In this document: one piece after another, positions 8,401-18,217 of the stretch
Layout: every line of letters starts with the position of its first letter
Position numbering within the stretch: the stretch's first letter is position 1
Assembly (NCBI GenBank): GCA_029010495.1
Contig: JAQXKO010000025.1
Location: 1 to 64,000, forward strand
Reading direction: 5' to 3'
DNA from: Clostridiales bacterium
GTDB lineage: Bacteria; Bacillota; Clostridia; Lachnospirales; Lachnospiraceae
DNA: 64,000 bases
The notes under the pieces: generated by a model
What the model was told of the DNA's origin: nothing
The model's database searches: none
What the model saw: the letters and a program-made list of their open reading frames with translations, nothing else
Made by a program: the position numbers and the translations under genes

Positions 8401-9654
8401 AAGGATACAGTCTACGGTAGGATCAAAGAAAGCAGCGGCATAGTAGTGGGCTACCGTTTCAACCTCGCCCTCATCAAGCATAAGCGCAGCTTTAACAAGA
8501 GCCTCGCCGTATCCTGTAGAACATGAACGTACAATACGTGCCGAATCGGGAAGAAGCGCAAATATTTCTTTTATTGCCTTAATCGTTGTTTTTAAAAGGC
8601 TTCCGTTATTGTTGGCATAAAAAGAGTACAGGAGTGAACCATCCTCACCGACAAGTGCAAGCTTTGTGGTAGTGGAACCTGCATCAATACCGAGGAAGCA
8701 GTCACCCTCATAATCCTTCAGTGAGCCCTTTACAACCTTATGAACGTTGTGCCTTTTTGTAAATGCCTCATATTCAGCTTCATCTTTAAAAAGAGGATCA
8801 AGTCTGTTTACCTCAAAGGCCATGGTGATTCCTTCGTCAAGCCGGTTCTTCATGGAAGAAAGAAGAAATGAAGAATCACCCTTACTTGTCATGGCTGAAC
8901 CTATTGCAGCAAAAAGATGTGAATTGTCAGGATCGATAATATGCTCCTCATCAAGCTTTAAGGTTCTGATGAAGCTTGCCTTAAGCTCGGTAAGAAAGTG
9001 GAGAGGCCCGCCCAGAAATGCAACATGACCTCTTATCGGTTTTCCGCAGGCGAGACCTGAAATAGTCTGGTTTACAACTGCCTGGAAAATGGATGCGGCA
9101 AGATCCGGCTTTGTCGCACCTTCATTAATAAGCGGCTGTATATCTGTTTTGGCAAATACACCGCATCTTGCGGCAATTGGGTATATTGCCTTATAACTCT
9201 TTGCATATTCATTAAGGCCGGGAGCATCTGTTTTTAACAGGCTGGCCATCTGGTCGATAAATGAACCTGTACCGCCTGCACATATACCGTTCATACGTTG
9301 ATCAATACCGTTTGTGAAATATATGATTTTAGCGTCCTCGCCTCCCAGCTCAATGGCAACATCAGTTTTTGGCGCATAATAAGTAAGGGCAGTAGATACG
9401 GCTACTACCTCCTGAGTGAACTCAACACCAAGGTGTTTGGCAATTGTAAGACCACCCGAGCCTGTTATGACTGCCGAAACCTCCCTGTCACCGATTGCAT
9501 CGACTGCTTTGCCGATAAGAAGGGCAAGTGTAGACTGGATATTTGCATAATGCCTTTCATAATCTGAAAAATAAATATTTTTATCATCGTCAATAATGGC
9601 AATTTTTACTGTAGTGGAACCGATATCGATTCCCAAAAATAATTTTTTGTCCAA
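5419..9654 (-). CDS. Giant 2-hydroxyacyl-CoA dehydratase activase-like protein
   Basis: This protein of about 1,411 residues has two tandem BcrA/BadF/HgdC-type ATPase domains: [10 protein letters not shown] near residue 6 and [10 protein letters not shown] near residue 320. Each is followed by a Cys-containing Gly-rich loop ([17 protein letters not shown]) that in the family ligates an inter-subunit [4Fe-4S] cluster. A CKGCTNAC cluster motif lies near residue 605. The C-terminal half is a DUF2229/HgdB-like region with several conserved Cys. Activases drive an electron into 2-hydroxyacyl-CoA dehydratases, but no dehydratase is in the window, so the partner and substrate are unknown. A GGAGG site (9665-9669) inside the longest frame shows that translation begins at TTG 9654 (or GTG 9660), not at 9681, which is almost on the transcription start. 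Confidence 0.85.
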   Translation of the reverse strand: MDKKLFLGIDIGSTTVKIAIIDDDKNIYFSDYERHYANIQSTLALLIGKAVDAIGDREVSAVITGSGGLTIAKHLGVEFTQEVVAVSTALTYYAPKTDVAIELGGEDAKIIYFTNGIDQRMNGICAGGTGSFIDQMASLLKTDAPGLNEYAKSYKAIYPIAARCGVFAKTDIQPLINEGATKPDLAASIFQAVVNQTISGLACGKPIRGHVAFLGGPLHFLTELKASFIRTLKLDEEHIIDPDNSHLFAAIGSAMTSKGDSSFLLSSMKNRLDEGITMAFEVNRLDPLFKDEAEYEAFTKRHNVHKVVKGSLKDYEGDCFLGIDAGSTTTKLALVGEDGSLLYSFYANNNGSLLKTTIKAIKEIFALLPDSARIVRSCSTGYGEALVKAALMLDEGEVETVAHYYAAAFFDPTVDCILDIGGQDMKCIKIKNKTVDSVLLNEACSSGCGSFIETFAKSLDYEVSDFAQIALFAENPIDLGTRCSVFMNSKVKQAQKEGATVADISAGLAYSVIKNALYKVIKVSDAKELGKRIVVQGGTFYNDAVLRSFEKIAGCEAIRPDISGIMGAFGAALIARAHYEGTESTMLSFDEIKELKYEASMNRCKGCTNACLLTINQFSGGRQFVSGNRCERGLGLEKNKDNIPNLFEYKLKRTFNYYKPLQITEAKRGKVGIPRVLNMYENYPFWFTFFTRLSYQVVLSPLSNRKIYELGIESIPSESECYPAKMVHGHISWLIKKDVPYIFYPCVPYEHKEDKTAGNHYNCPIVTSYGENIKNNVDELKTSDVVYENPFLSFESREIITDCLVKHFTPKGISEAEITEAAAAAWEELMNFKADIRTKGEETLKYLEETGRTGIVLAGRPYHIDPEIHHGIPDMITSYGVAVLTEDSISHLGHVDRPMIVVDQWMYHTRLYNAASYVRTRDDLELIQLNSFGCGLDAVTTDGVADILNASGKIYTCLKIDEVNSLGAARIRVRSLLSAINDRKKNNIKPEIHSSAHHRVIYTKEMNKAGYTLLAPQMSPIHFKLLEPALRSCGYNVVILDNDGRNSVDVGLKYVNNDACYPSLCVVGQIMDALLSGKYDLNKTAVVITQTGGGCRATNYIGFIRRALKKANLEHIPVVSINSSGLESNPGFKYTYKVIKKALQSLIYGDVLMKCLYRVRPYELTKGSANELYEKWNEKLIADLCGRSSWSKFKKNLRNVIRDFDTFPIDENLKKPKVGIVGEILVKYAPAANNYLVDLLESEGAEAVVPDLIDFFLYSCYDADYKAKNLGKSKKEGKINMMVIHIIDYCRKAAREEFNASRRFTGMADIEHLAEIASPIVNIGNMTGEGWFLTGEMLELITEGIPNIVCIQPFGCLPNHIVGKGVIKELRLRYPQSNIVAIDYDPGASEVNQLNRIKLMLSTAIKQLNDN

Positions 9655-9689
9655 AATCACATAACCTCCATATTTAGACAATTAAAATT

Positions 9690-9718
9690 ATTATACGACA
9701 TTTTTAAAACGGTTTCAA
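9690..9718 (-). promoter_or_regulatory. Sigma-A promoter of the giant activase gene
   Basis: On the minus strand TTGAAA (9713-9718) and TATAAT (9690-9695) are 17 bases apart. The expected start near 9683 leaves a short leader containing the GGAGG site and rules out the furthest upstream TTG codon. Confidence 0.75.
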
Positions 9719-9830
9719 CTTTATTTAATGTAAAAATTCTTAATTTATATAATTTAAAAAAAACTGATATATATCTGCAATTTTTATTGAAAATAATGAT
9801 GATTTAAAATTATTGAACATACTTAAAATA

Positions 9831-9859
9831 TTGTAATATGTACAAACCTTTGTTATAAT
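9831..9859 (+). promoter_or_regulatory. Sigma-A promoter of pyrK-pyrD-pyrE-queA
   Basis: TTGTAA (9831-9836) and TATAAT (9854-9859) are spaced by 17 bases. The leader to the pyrK start is only about 25 bases, too short for a PyrR-type attenuator, so any pyrimidine control must act differently. Confidence 0.7.
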
Positions 9860-9889
9860 AAACAATAGTATGTATTCAGGAGGAGCAGT

Positions 9890-10687
9890 ATGTCTGACAG
9901 AAGAAAAAAATCAGTTGAAATTCTTGAAAATGTGTGCCTGACTTCGGGCATATACAGTATGCGGATAAAAGATAATGAGATAGCGGGTATGGCTAAGCCG
10001 GGACAGTTTGTATCTCTTTATACAAAGGATTCGTCAAAGCTTCTTCCGCGTCCCATAAGCATTTGTGACATCACGGAAGATACCGTAAGGCTTGTATACC
10101 GTGTATCGGGTGAAGGTACAAAGCAGTTTTCGAAGCTTGTGCCCGGCGACATGATAGATGTAATCGGACCGCTCGGTAACGGATATGATTTGGATGAGCT
10201 TAATAAAAATAATAACGGCAGATTAACTGTTGTCGGCGGCGGTATAGGTATTCCTCCGATGCTTTATCTGGCAAAGGAATATATCAGACTGTTTCCGGAC
10301 AGAAAGGTTACGGCAGTTCTCGGATTTCGTGACAAAAATACATTTCTTACTGATGAATTTGAGAAGGTATGTGACGTACTGTATGCTTCTGACAGCGGTG
10401 AAATCGGTATCAAGGGAAATGTGATAGACGTCATCAGGAATGAAAGCCTTGAAATGGGTATTGTGTGCGCCTGCGGACCGACACCTATGCTTCGCGGTCT
10501 TGTATCATATACAAACGAAAAAAATATTGATACTTATATATCGCTTGAGGAAAAGATGGCATGCGGTATCGGTGCCTGTCTTGCATGTGTGTGCAAGACC
10601 ACAGAAATCGATTCCCACAGTAATGTATATAACAAAAGAATCTGTAAGGATGGACCGGTTTTTAAGTCCACGGATATTGAATTATAG
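9890..10687 (+). CDS. pyrK: Dihydroorotate dehydrogenase electron-transfer subunit
   Basis: This 265-residue iron-sulfur flavoprotein passes electrons from dihydroorotate oxidation (PyrD) to NAD+. The N-terminal FAD-binding barrel includes the LLPRPISI segment near residue 50. A Gly-rich GGGIGIPPML nucleotide-binding loop lies near residue 115. The C-terminal [2Fe-2S] site is CGIGACLACVC plus a later Cys in RICKDG. Length and layout are normal for PyrK. A GGAGGA ribosome binding site precedes the ATG. pyrD follows after 9 bases, as expected for a class 1B enzyme made of PyrD and PyrK. Confidence 0.95.
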   Translation: MSDRRKKSVEILENVCLTSGIYSMRIKDNEIAGMAKPGQFVSLYTKDSSKLLPRPISICDITEDTVRLVYRVSGEGTKQFSKLVPGDMIDVIGPLGNGYDLDELNKNNNGRLTVVGGGIGIPPMLYLAKEYIRLFPDRKVTAVLGFRDKNTFLTDEFEKVCDVLYASDSGEIGIKGNVIDVIRNESLEMGIVCACGPTPMLRGLVSYTNEKNIDTYISLEEKMACGIGACLACVCKTTEIDSHSNVYNKRICKDGPVFKSTDIEL

Positions 10688-10696
10688 GAGAATTAT

Positions 10697-11599
10697 ATGA
10701 ATACCAGTGTGAATTTTTGCGGATTGAATTTTAAAAATCCCGTTATTACGGCCTCCGGAACATTTGGCTCCGGAATGGAGCTTTCGGAGTTTGCAGACTT
10801 AAACAGGCTTGGAGGAGTTACAACAAAGGGTGTTGCGATTACTCCATGGGCCGGCAATCCGACTCCGAGGATTGCAGAGACCTACGGCGGTATGATAAAT
10901 GCAATCGGACTTCAGAATCCGGGCATGGATATATTTTTAAAAAGAGATTTACCGTTTCTTGAAAAATTTGATACAAATGTAATTGTAAACGTATGCGGTC
11001 ATTCGGAGGAGGAGTATTTAAAGGCGGTTGAAAGATTAAATGACAGCTCGGCCGATATGCTTGAAATAAATATTTCCTGTCCTAATGTCAGGGAGGGCGG
11101 TATTGCATTCGGTACCGATCCGGTTATGGTGGAAAACATAACAGGCAAAATTAAAAAAATATCTAAAAAGCCCGTTATTATGAAGCTTAGTCCAAATGTT
11201 ACCGATATTGCCGAAATGGCCAGGGCTGCAGAGGCAGGCGGTGCAGACGGAGTATCATTAATTAATACAATTACGGGTATGAAAATAGATGTTAACAGAA
11301 GAACTTTTGCGGTAGCAAATAAAACCGGTGGCCTGAGCGGCCCGGCAATAAAGCCTGTCGCAGTCAGAATGGTATATCAGGTTGCAAATGCCGTAAAGAT
11401 ACCTGTTATCGGAATGGGTGGTATCAGCTGCGCAGAGGACGCACTTGAATTTATTATGGCAGGTGCTGCGCTTGTTAGTGTAGGAACGGCCAATTTCCAT
11501 AATCCTTCGGTTACAATCGAAATAGTAAAAGGTATAGAGGAATATATGGAACGCTTTGGCATTGATGACATAAATGAGCTGATAGGATGCGTTAAATAA
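10697..11599 (+). CDS. pyrD: Dihydroorotate dehydrogenase, class 1B catalytic subunit
   Basis: This 300-residue FMN-containing TIM barrel oxidises dihydroorotate to orotate in pyrimidine synthesis. Seen in the sequence are the N-terminal NPVITASGTFG, the active-site NISCPNV with catalytic Cys at residue 128, the VMKLSPNV strand and the C-terminal FMN phosphate-binding GMGGI and GAALVSVGTA segments. Catalytic Cys rather than Ser, together with an adjacent pyrK, marks the NAD-dependent 1B class. A GGAG site precedes the ATG. It is translated with pyrK and pyrE in one operon. Confidence 0.96.
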   Translation: MNTSVNFCGLNFKNPVITASGTFGSGMELSEFADLNRLGGVTTKGVAITPWAGNPTPRIAETYGGMINAIGLQNPGMDIFLKRDLPFLEKFDTNVIVNVCGHSEEEYLKAVERLNDSSADMLEINISCPNVREGGIAFGTDPVMVENITGKIKKISKKPVIMKLSPNVTDIAEMARAAEAGGADGVSLINTITGMKIDVNRRTFAVANKTGGLSGPAIKPVAVRMVYQVANAVKIPVIGMGGISCAEDALEFIMAGAALVSVGTANFHNPSVTIEIVKGIEEYMERFGIDDINELIGCVK

Positions 11600-11674
11600 T
11601 AATTATTATTTTTTGTTGCATAACTGTCAGGTTAGTTTCAAAAGAGAAATAATTTGAATAAAGGAGTAAATATT

Positions 11675-12355
11675 ATGGAACAGTATAAGCAGGAATTTAT
11701 CGAATTTATGGTGGAAAGCGGAGTTTTAAAATTTGGTGATTTTACGTTAAAGAGTGGCAGAAAATCCCCTTTTTTTATGAATGCAGGTGATTACGTGACC
11801 GGATATCAGCTCGGAAGACTCGGTGAATATTATGCCAGGGCTATACATGACAATTACGGAGATGATTTTGACGTGTTGTTCGGACCGGCGTATAAGGGTA
11901 TTCCTCTGAGCGTGGCAACTGTTATTGCATATGATAAGCTTTACGGTAAACAGATAAGATACTGCTCCGACCGAAAAGAGGAAAAGGACCATGGAGCAGA
12001 TAAGGGCAGCTTTCTCGGTTCCAAACTCAAGGATGGCGACAGAGTAGTAATGATTGAGGATGTTACCACCTCCGGAAAGTCTATTGAGGAGACATTTCCG
12101 AAAATTACCGGAGCGGCAAATATTACGGTTAAGGGTCTGATTGTTTCGCTTAACCGAATGGAAAAGGGCAAGGGAAGTAAGTGTGCTCTTGATGAGGTAT
12201 CTGAGCTTTACGGATTTCCGACTGCTGCCATCGTAAATATGGATGAGGTAACTGAATACCTGTACAACCGTGAAATAAACGGCAGGGTTATTATTGATGA
12301 TAATATTAAGCAGGCTCTTGATGCATATTTTGCAATTTACGGAGCAGAAAAATAA
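11675..12355 (+). CDS. pyrE: Orotate phosphoribosyltransferase
   Basis: This 226-residue enzyme joins orotate to PRPP, giving OMP. The PRPP-binding motif appears as [14 protein letters not shown] near residues 125-138, and the [10 protein letters not shown] and flexible catalytic loop RKEEKDHG are both present. The ATG at 11675 is chosen because an AAGGAG site lies eight bases upstream; an in-frame TTG at 11654 lacks one. It is the third gene of the operon, 75 bases after pyrD. The OMP decarboxylase gene pyrF is not in this window. Confidence 0.95.
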   Translation: MEQYKQEFIEFMVESGVLKFGDFTLKSGRKSPFFMNAGDYVTGYQLGRLGEYYARAIHDNYGDDFDVLFGPAYKGIPLSVATVIAYDKLYGKQIRYCSDRKEEKDHGADKGSFLGSKLKDGDRVVMIEDVTTSGKSIEETFPKITGAANITVKGLIVSLNRMEKGKGSKCALDEVSELYGFPTAAIVNMDEVTEYLYNREINGRVIIDDNIKQALDAYFAIYGAEK

Positions 12356-12372
12356 TATGTCGGGAGAACAAT

Positions 12373-13431
12373 ATGGAAAAAATTTTAAAGTCAGATTTTT
12401 ACTTTGATCTTCCCGAAGAGCTTATTGCACAGGATCCTTTGGAGGACAGAGCTTCCTCCAGACTTCTGGTCATGGATAAAAAAACAGGCGAGATAGAGCA
12501 TAAAGTGTTTACCGATGTGATTTCTTATCTTAAGCCGGGAGACTGTCTTGTAATAAATGATACAAAGGTTATCCCTGCAAGAATCATTGGTGAACGTATT
12601 AATGATGATTGCACCGGGGGTCATAAGCCGGGGGCTAAAGTAGAAATTCTACTTCTTAAAAGACTTGAGTCAGATGTGTGGGAAACTCTTGTAAAGCCGG
12701 GCAGAAAGGCGCGTCCGGGAATGAAAATCAGCTTCGGTGACGGAAGACTTGTAGCGGAGATAATAGATATAGTCGAAGACGGAAACCGTCTTGTGAAATT
12801 TTATTATGAAGGTATATGGGAGGAAGTGCTTGATTCGCTCGGTTCTATGCCTCTGCCGCCTTATATTACACATGAGCTTAAGGATAAGAACCGTTATCAG
12901 ACTGTATATGCAAAATATGAGGGTTCCGCCGCAGCACCGACTGCGGGACTTCATTTTACAAATGAGCTTCTTGCCGCGGTTGAGGCAAAGGGAGTTAGAA
13001 TTGCTCATGTGACACTTCATGTGGGACTTGGAACCTTCAGACCGGTTAAGGAGGAAAATGTACTTAATCATCACATGCACACAGAGCATTACCGCCTTAC
13101 CGAAGAAGATGCAAGAATAATAAATGACACAAAGGAAAAGGGCGGAAGAGTTATATGCGTGGGTACTACAAGTACGAGAACGGTAGAAACCTGTGCTACA
13201 AAGGACGGCAGGGTAGTGCCGGGAGAGGGTGATACTTCGATATTTATATATCCGGGCTATACATATAAAGTGCTTGACGGATTAATTACAAATTTTCACC
13301 TTCCTGAATCAACACTCATTATGCTTGTTGCTGCGCTTACAGGAAGAGAAAACATTCTTCATGCATATGACGTTGCGGTTAAAGAACGCTACAGATTCTT
13401 TTCATTTGGTGATGCGTGTCTTTTTATCTGA
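12373..13431 (+). CDS. queA: S-adenosylmethionine:tRNA ribosyltransferase-isomerase
   Basis: This 352-residue enzyme transfers and isomerises the ribose of SAM onto preQ1 in tRNA, making epoxyqueuosine. Recognisable segments are the N-terminal [56 protein letters not shown] and the C-terminal [16 protein letters not shown], in the family order and at the expected length. The gene starts 17 bases after pyrE with a GGGAG site and ends at a strong terminator, so it is the last gene of the pyr operon. The functional link to pyrimidine genes is probably only genomic. Confidence 0.96.
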   Translation: MEKILKSDFYFDLPEELIAQDPLEDRASSRLLVMDKKTGEIEHKVFTDVISYLKPGDCLVINDTKVIPARIIGERINDDCTGGHKPGAKVEILLLKRLESDVWETLVKPGRKARPGMKISFGDGRLVAEIIDIVEDGNRLVKFYYEGIWEEVLDSLGSMPLPPYITHELKDKNRYQTVYAKYEGSAAAPTAGLHFTNELLAAVEAKGVRIAHVTLHVGLGTFRPVKEENVLNHHMHTEHYRLTEEDARIINDTKEKGGRVICVGTTSTRTVETCATKDGRVVPGEGDTSIFIYPGYTYKVLDGLITNFHLPESTLIMLVAALTGRENILHAYDVAVKERYRFFSFGDACLFI

Positions 13432-13459
13432 TGAAGATTTAAATAATCATTATATAAAT

Positions 13460-13500
13460 AAGCCCTCAGGCAGTATCAGCTGCTTAAGGGCTTAATTTTA
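13460..13500. terminator. Bidirectional terminator between queA and argH
   Basis: Arms AAGCCCT (13460-13466) and AGGGCTT (13487-13493) enclose an inner GCAG/CTGC stem. T-rich flanks lie on both strands, so it can end both the pyr-queA and argH transcripts. Confidence 0.75.
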
Positions 13501-13509
13501 TTATTTATT

Positions 13510-14889
13510 TTAGTTTTCTTCAAGCCATTCTTCATTTATCTCAATTACCCTGCTCATGGAATCCGGACCCGGAGCACCGATGGTAAGACGCTTCCTGACG
13601 CATGTGTCAAGAGAAATGGCATCATAAATATCTTCTTCAAAAGCTTCTGAGAATTTTTTAAATTCATCAAGTGTCAAATCATCAATTGCACAGTTTTTAT
13701 TGATACAGTATACGGTAATTTCACCAATAATTTTGTGCGCATCTCTGAAAGGAACTCCCTTTAAGACAAGGTAATCAGCAGCATCGGTAGCGTTTGTGTA
13801 TCCGCCGGTTGCGGAAGAATACATCCTGTCTTTATTAAATTTAATTGATTTAAGCATTCCGTCAAATAACCGGATGCAGCCCTTTGCAGTATCAAATGCA
13901 TCAAAGGAAAGCTCCTTATCCTCTTGCATATCTTTATTATACGCAAGAGGAAGACCCTTCATTGTCACAAGAATACTGTTGAGGGCGCCATATACTCGTC
14001 CCGTCTTGCCGCGAATTAATTCTGCAATGTCAGGATTTTTCTTCTGAGGCATTATGGATGAGCCTGTTGAATATGTGTCGCTGATTTCCACAAACTGATA
14101 TTCGTTAGTATTCCAAATAATTATTTCCTCGCAGAAGCGTGACAGATGCATCATGATAATGGATAAGGCACTTAAAAATTCAATTAAGTAGTCCCTGTCG
14201 GACACACCATCCATACTGTTAAGAGTAGGACCGTCAAAGCCCAACAGTGAAGCAGTATAAGCGCGGTCAAGAGGATATGTGGTACCTGCAAGAGCACCGC
14301 TTCCGAGAGGACAGTAATTCATACGTCTGTATATGTCACACATTCTTTCGTAATCACGCTTAAACATTTCCATATAAGCACCGAGATGGTGTGAAAGTGT
14401 TAACGGCTGAGCCTTCTGCAGATGGGTGAATCCGGGCATATATGTGTTGATATGCTCCTTCATAAGCCTGTGAATGGTTGTTAATAGCTCCTTTAAAAGA
14501 GCCTTGACATTGTTGATTTCATCTCTGGTATAAAGCTTCATGTCAAGGGCAACCTGGTCGTTTCGGCTGCGGCCTGTGTGAAGCTTTTTGCCGACTGTTC
14601 CTATTCTGTCGGTAAGTGTTCCTTCAACAAAGCTGTGTATATCCTCGGCTGTATAATCAATTTCAAGCTTTCCGCTCTCAATATCATTTAGTATACCCGT
14701 AAGTCCGTCAACAATAAGGTTCTTTTCTTCTTCGGTTAGTATTCCCTGCTTGGCAAGCATCTTAACGTGGGCGAGACTTCCGCAAATATCCTGTCTGTAA
14801 AATCTGGAATCAAATGAAATTGAAGCATTAAAATTATATACAAGTGAATCTGTTTCTTCGGTGAAACGTCCTCCCCATAATTTAGCCAT
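13510..14889 (-). CDS. argH: Argininosuccinate lyase
   Basis: This 459-residue member of the fumarase/aspartase superfamily splits argininosuccinate into arginine and fumarate. The N-terminus LWGGRFTEETD, the HTGRSRNDQVALDMKL segment, the GFTHLQKAQP segment and the superfamily signature GSSIMPQKKNPD near residue 280 are all present, and length is normal. An AGGAGG site precedes the ATG. It is monocistronic, with its own promoter, and separated from argG (22.7 kb) and argCJBD (23.7 kb), although it acts directly after ArgG. Confidence 0.97.
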   Translation of the reverse strand: MAKLWGGRFTEETDSLVYNFNASISFDSRFYRQDICGSLAHVKMLAKQGILTEEEKNLIVDGLTGILNDIESGKLEIDYTAEDIHSFVEGTLTDRIGTVGKKLHTGRSRNDQVALDMKLYTRDEINNVKALLKELLTTIHRLMKEHINTYMPGFTHLQKAQPLTLSHHLGAYMEMFKRDYERMCDIYRRMNYCPLGSGALAGTTYPLDRAYTASLLGFDGPTLNSMDGVSDRDYLIEFLSALSIIMMHLSRFCEEIIIWNTNEYQFVEISDTYSTGSSIMPQKKNPDIAELIRGKTGRVYGALNSILVTMKGLPLAYNKDMQEDKELSFDAFDTAKGCIRLFDGMLKSIKFNKDRMYSSATGGYTNATDAADYLVLKGVPFRDAHKIIGEITVYCINKNCAIDDLTLDEFKKFSEAFEEDIYDAISLDTCVRKRLTIGAPGPDSMSRVIEINEEWLEEN

Positions 14890-15200
14890 AATATTCCTCC
14901 TGGTATTAGAATGGTTTTCTGATAAATATAATTCTACTTAATACAATTATCAAATATATTAAACTATTTTACATGTTCTTTGTCAAGAAAATATGAGATT
15001 TTAAACTTTAAATTTAATAATAAATGTCAAATTATGCATTTTTGGGAATTAAAATATAAAAAACTGAATATTTGTAAAAAAAATATATAAATATAGCCGG
15101 TTCAGTCAAGGAATTTATCCTGATTTATTGCTTTTTTCAGTTCTTTTTGTTATAATATTTGTAATTATGCCCTTATGGGCTTTTATTAGGAGGAAATATC
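14890..15200. promoter_or_regulatory. Divergent intergenic region with argH and iorA promoters
   Basis: The 311-base gap holds two back-to-back sigma-A promoters. For argH (minus) there is TTGACA (14981-14986) and TTTAAT (14958-14963), 17 bases apart. For iorA (plus) there is TTGCTT (15128-15133) and TATAAT (15151-15156), 17 bases apart. A small GCCC-TTAT-GGGC hairpin with a short T-run (15169-15187) sits between the iorA promoter and its ribosome binding site. The centre is very AT-rich, and no coding frame is seen. Confidence 0.7.
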
Positions 15201-16940
15201 TTGGCAGAGAAAAAAATTATGCTTGGAAATGAAGCGATTGCCAGAGGCTGTTATGAAGCCGGCGTAAAGGTTTCAGCTGCTTATCCCGGCACTCCAAGTA
15301 CGGAAATCAGTGAAAATATCGTAAAATATGATGAAATTTATGCAGAATGGTCACCGAATGAAAAGGTTGCAATGGAAGTGGCAATAGGAGCTTCCCTTGC
15401 AGGTGTCAGATCAGTATGCTCAATGAAATGTGTAGGACTTAATGTGGCTGCTGACCCTCTTTTTACTATGTCATATATTGGCGTTACAGGAGGTCTTGTT
15501 GTGGTTGTCGCAGATGATCCCGGTCTTTACAGTTCGCAGAATGAGCAGGATACAAGAGCGGTTGCGCGTGCCTGTAAGGTTCCTGTTATTGAGCCTTCAG
15601 ACAGTAGTGAGGCTAAGGAATATATTAAGTATGCGTTTGAGCTTAGTGAAAAATATGACACACCGGTCATTTTCCGAACAACAACAAGACTTGCACATTC
15701 GCAGGGCGTAGTTGAACTTAACGAAAGAGTGGAAAAAGAAGATATTCCATATGAAAAAAATATCAGAAAAAATGTTATGATGCCCGGAAATGCTAAAGTT
15801 CGTCATCTTTATGTGGAAGAAAGGGAAAACAGAATGTCTGCCGAGGCAGATGCCTTCCCGATAAACCGCATTGAAATGCGTGATACGAAAATCGGTGTTA
15901 TCACATCCGGCATTCCTTATCAGTATGTGAGAGAGGCCATGCCTGATGCTTCCGTATTAAAATTAGGTGTTGTATATCCTCTTCCAAAGGATATGGTAAA
16001 GGATTTTGCTTCAAAGGTTGATGTACTTTATGTTATTGAAGAGCTTGATCCGATTATTGAGGAGCAGGTTAAGGCTTTAGGTATTGAATGTCACGGAAAG
16101 GATCTGCTTACCGTTCAGGGCGAATATTCCTCTAATATGTTAAAGGAAAAGGTTCTGGGTCAGAGTGTGTCTGTTAATGAACCTGCCAATGTACCCGTAA
16201 GACCTCCTATTCTTTGTCCGGGATGTCCTCACAGAGCAACATTCCACGTTATGAAGAAGCTCGGACTTCACGGGGCAGGTGATATCGGCTGTTATACGCT
16301 TGGAGCAGTTGATCCTCTTGGAGTAGTGGATACAACGGTATGTATGGGAGCTTCAATATCTACACTTCACGGTATGGAAAAGGCCAGGGGTAAGGATTAT
16401 GTGAAGAACTGGGTTGCCGTAATAGGTGATTCCACATTTATGCATACGGGTGTTAATTCACTTATGAATATGGTATACAACCAGTCAACGGGAACTGTTA
16501 TTATTCTTGATAACTCAACGACCGGCATGACAGGACATCAGGACCATGCCGGCACAGGTAAGACATTAAAGGGTGATATAGTAAATTCGATTGACCTTGT
16601 AAAGCTTTGTGAAGGAATGGGTATCAGTAACGTATTTGTTCAGAGTCCTCTTGAAATAAATGAATTTGAAGCATTATTAAAGAGAGAGGTGTCAAAGGAC
16701 GAGCTTAGTGTAATTATTGCTAAGTATCCTTGCGCACTTCTTGACAAGAAAAAGATTACAAAACAGTATAAAGTTGATAATGAAAAATGTAAAAAGTGCG
16801 GCATGTGCATGAAGCCGGGCTGTCCTGCGATAACAAAGACTGCTGATGGTTTTGTGAAGGTTGATGATACACTTTGCAATGGCTGCGGTCTCTGTGCTCA
16901 GCTTTGCAAATTCGGTGCGCTTAACCTTGTGGAGGTGTAA
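15201..16940 (+). CDS. iorA: Indolepyruvate:ferredoxin oxidoreductase, alpha subunit
   Basis: This 579-residue thiamine-diphosphate enzyme subunit decarboxylates aryl pyruvates (from Trp, Phe, Tyr) to acyl-CoA, reducing ferredoxin. The N-terminal GNEAIARGCYEAGV and YPGTPSTEI mark the pyrimidine-binding domain. CPGCPHR and GDIGCYTLG followed by GDSTFMHTG form the TPP domain. The C-terminus (from about 525) is a 2[4Fe-4S] ferredoxin domain with CKKCGMCMKPGC and CNGCGLCAQLC. The TTG start at 15201 follows an AGGAGG site; no ATG is as well placed. iorB begins one base after its stop. Confidence 0.96.
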   Translation: MAEKKIMLGNEAIARGCYEAGVKVSAAYPGTPSTEISENIVKYDEIYAEWSPNEKVAMEVAIGASLAGVRSVCSMKCVGLNVAADPLFTMSYIGVTGGLVVVVADDPGLYSSQNEQDTRAVARACKVPVIEPSDSSEAKEYIKYAFELSEKYDTPVIFRTTTRLAHSQGVVELNERVEKEDIPYEKNIRKNVMMPGNAKVRHLYVEERENRMSAEADAFPINRIEMRDTKIGVITSGIPYQYVREAMPDASVLKLGVVYPLPKDMVKDFASKVDVLYVIEELDPIIEEQVKALGIECHGKDLLTVQGEYSSNMLKEKVLGQSVSVNEPANVPVRPPILCPGCPHRATFHVMKKLGLHGAGDIGCYTLGAVDPLGVVDTTVCMGASISTLHGMEKARGKDYVKNWVAVIGDSTFMHTGVNSLMNMVYNQSTGTVIILDNSTTGMTGHQDHAGTGKTLKGDIVNSIDLVKLCEGMGISNVFVQSPLEINEFEALLKREVSKDELSVIIAKYPCALLDKKKITKQYKVDNEKCKKCGMCMKPGCPAITKTADGFVKVDDTLCNGCGLCAQLCKFGALNLVEV

Positions 16941-16941
16941 T

Positions 16942-17514
16942 ATGGCAGTAAAGAATATTATGATAGTAGGCGTAGGCGGTCAGGGAACTCTGCTTACAAG
17001 CAGAATACTGGGCGGCATTACTCTTCGTGCAGGATATGATGTAAAGCTTTCTGAGGTGCATGGTATGGCGCAGAGAGGCGGCAGCGTAGTTACATATGTA
17101 AGATACGGCGACAAGGTTAATGAGCCTATTGTTGAAGAAGGTCAGGCAGATGTGCTTATTGCATTTGAACGCCTTGAGGCATTACGTTATGCACATTTTC
17201 TTAAAAAGGATGGCGTAATTATCGTCAATGACCAGAGGATTGATCCTATGCCTGTCGTTATCGGCAAGGCTGAATATCCTGAAAATATTATTGAAAATCT
17301 AAGCAGCAGATATAATGTATTAAGCATTGATGCAATGTCTGTTGCAAAGAATCTCGGCAATACAAGAACCTTTAATGTTATTGTTCTCGGTATGGCAGCA
17401 AAGCATATGGATTTCCCTGTGGAAGACTGGATTAGTGTTATTGAAAATACTGTTCCTGCAAAGACAGTTGAAATCAATAAAAAAGCATTTATGACAGGCT
17501 ATGAAATGGCATAA
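16942..17514 (+). CDS. iorB: Indolepyruvate:ferredoxin oxidoreductase, beta subunit
   Basis: This 190-residue gamma-domain subunit completes the iorAB enzyme. It opens with NIMIVGVGGQGTLLTSRIL, the family's Gly-rich signature, followed by SEVHGMAQRGGSVVTYVRYG. The ATG at 16942 directly follows the iorA stop and is preceded by GGAGG inside the iorA end, giving translational coupling. A longer in-frame extension upstream only reads iorA out of frame and is rejected. The pair serves amino-acid fermentation or reductive aryl-acid assimilation, in the cytosol. Confidence 0.95.
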   Translation: MAVKNIMIVGVGGQGTLLTSRILGGITLRAGYDVKLSEVHGMAQRGGSVVTYVRYGDKVNEPIVEEGQADVLIAFERLEALRYAHFLKKDGVIIVNDQRIDPMPVVIGKAEYPENIIENLSSRYNVLSIDAMSVAKNLGNTRTFNVIVLGMAAKHMDFPVEDWISVIENTVPAKTVEINKKAFMTGYEMA

Positions 17515-17539
17515 ATTGATATTATAAAGAGAGGTTTAT

Positions 17540-18202
17540 ATGAGCTATAAGCTTGAAACACATCTTCATACTTACGAAGGCAGCAGGTGCAGCACTGCAA
17601 GCGGTGAAATACAGGCTGTCTGTCGCAAGGAGGACGGATATGACGGTATTATTGTGACTGATCATCTGTTCAAAGGAAATACCAGACCGGACAGAAACCT
17701 TCCCTGGCATGAATATGTAGACCTGTTTTGTAAAGGCTATGAAAATGCAAAGAAAAAGGGTGATGAAATCGGGCTGGATGTATTCTTCGGATGGGAGGAT
17801 AATTTTAACGGTGCAGAGATGCTTGTGTATGGTCTTGATAAAAGCTTTTTATACAGGCATCCCGATATACGCACATGGGATGCAGCCACACATTACAGGA
17901 TTGTGCATGAGGCAGGCGGATTTGTGGTTCAGGCTCATCCTTTCAGACTTCGTTCATACCAGACAGGTATATTTCTTTATCCGGAATACTGTGATGCAAT
18001 AGAGCTTGTAAATAAAAGTAATAAGCCTGAAGAAAATGAAAGAGCTGCATGGTATGCAAAGCAATATGATTTGGCCGTTACGGGCGGCTCTGACATACAC
18101 GGATGTGACAGCTTGTTTGGCGGAATGGTGTTTGAAAGAAATATAATAACCATTGGCGACTATATTGATGCAATTAAAAACAGAGAAGGTTTTATATTAT
18201 AA
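17540..18202 (+). CDS. PHP-domain metal-dependent phosphoesterase
   Basis: This 220-residue protein has the metal-ligand motifs of the PHP superfamily in order: HLHTYEGS near residue 8, VTDH near residue 40, GWE near residue 84, QAHPFR near residue 135 and GSDIH near residue 190. It has no fused polymerase or nuclease domain. Related stand-alone proteins include 3',5'-nucleoside bisphosphate phosphatases and histidinol-phosphatase-like enzymes; the substrate here cannot be told. It follows iorB after 25 bases, with a GAGAGG site, and leads straight into the methyltransferase gene, so it may be transcribed with both. Confidence 0.85.
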   Translation: MSYKLETHLHTYEGSRCSTASGEIQAVCRKEDGYDGIIVTDHLFKGNTRPDRNLPWHEYVDLFCKGYENAKKKGDEIGLDVFFGWEDNFNGAEMLVYGLDKSFLYRHPDIRTWDAATHYRIVHEAGGFVVQAHPFRLRSYQTGIFLYPEYCDAIELVNKSNKPEENERAAWYAKQYDLAVTGGSDIHGCDSLFGGMVFERNIITIGDYIDAIKNREGFIL

Positions 18203-18217
18203 TTGGTTGGTAAAAAT

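Noticed and set aside
9860..9889. PyrR attenuator or riboswitch before pyrK
   Set aside because: The leader is only about 25 bases and has no terminator-antiterminator pair.
16861..16941. In-frame extension of iorB into the iorA ferredoxin region
   Set aside because: It reads the iorA cysteine motifs out of frame; the ATG at 16942 has the ribosome binding site.
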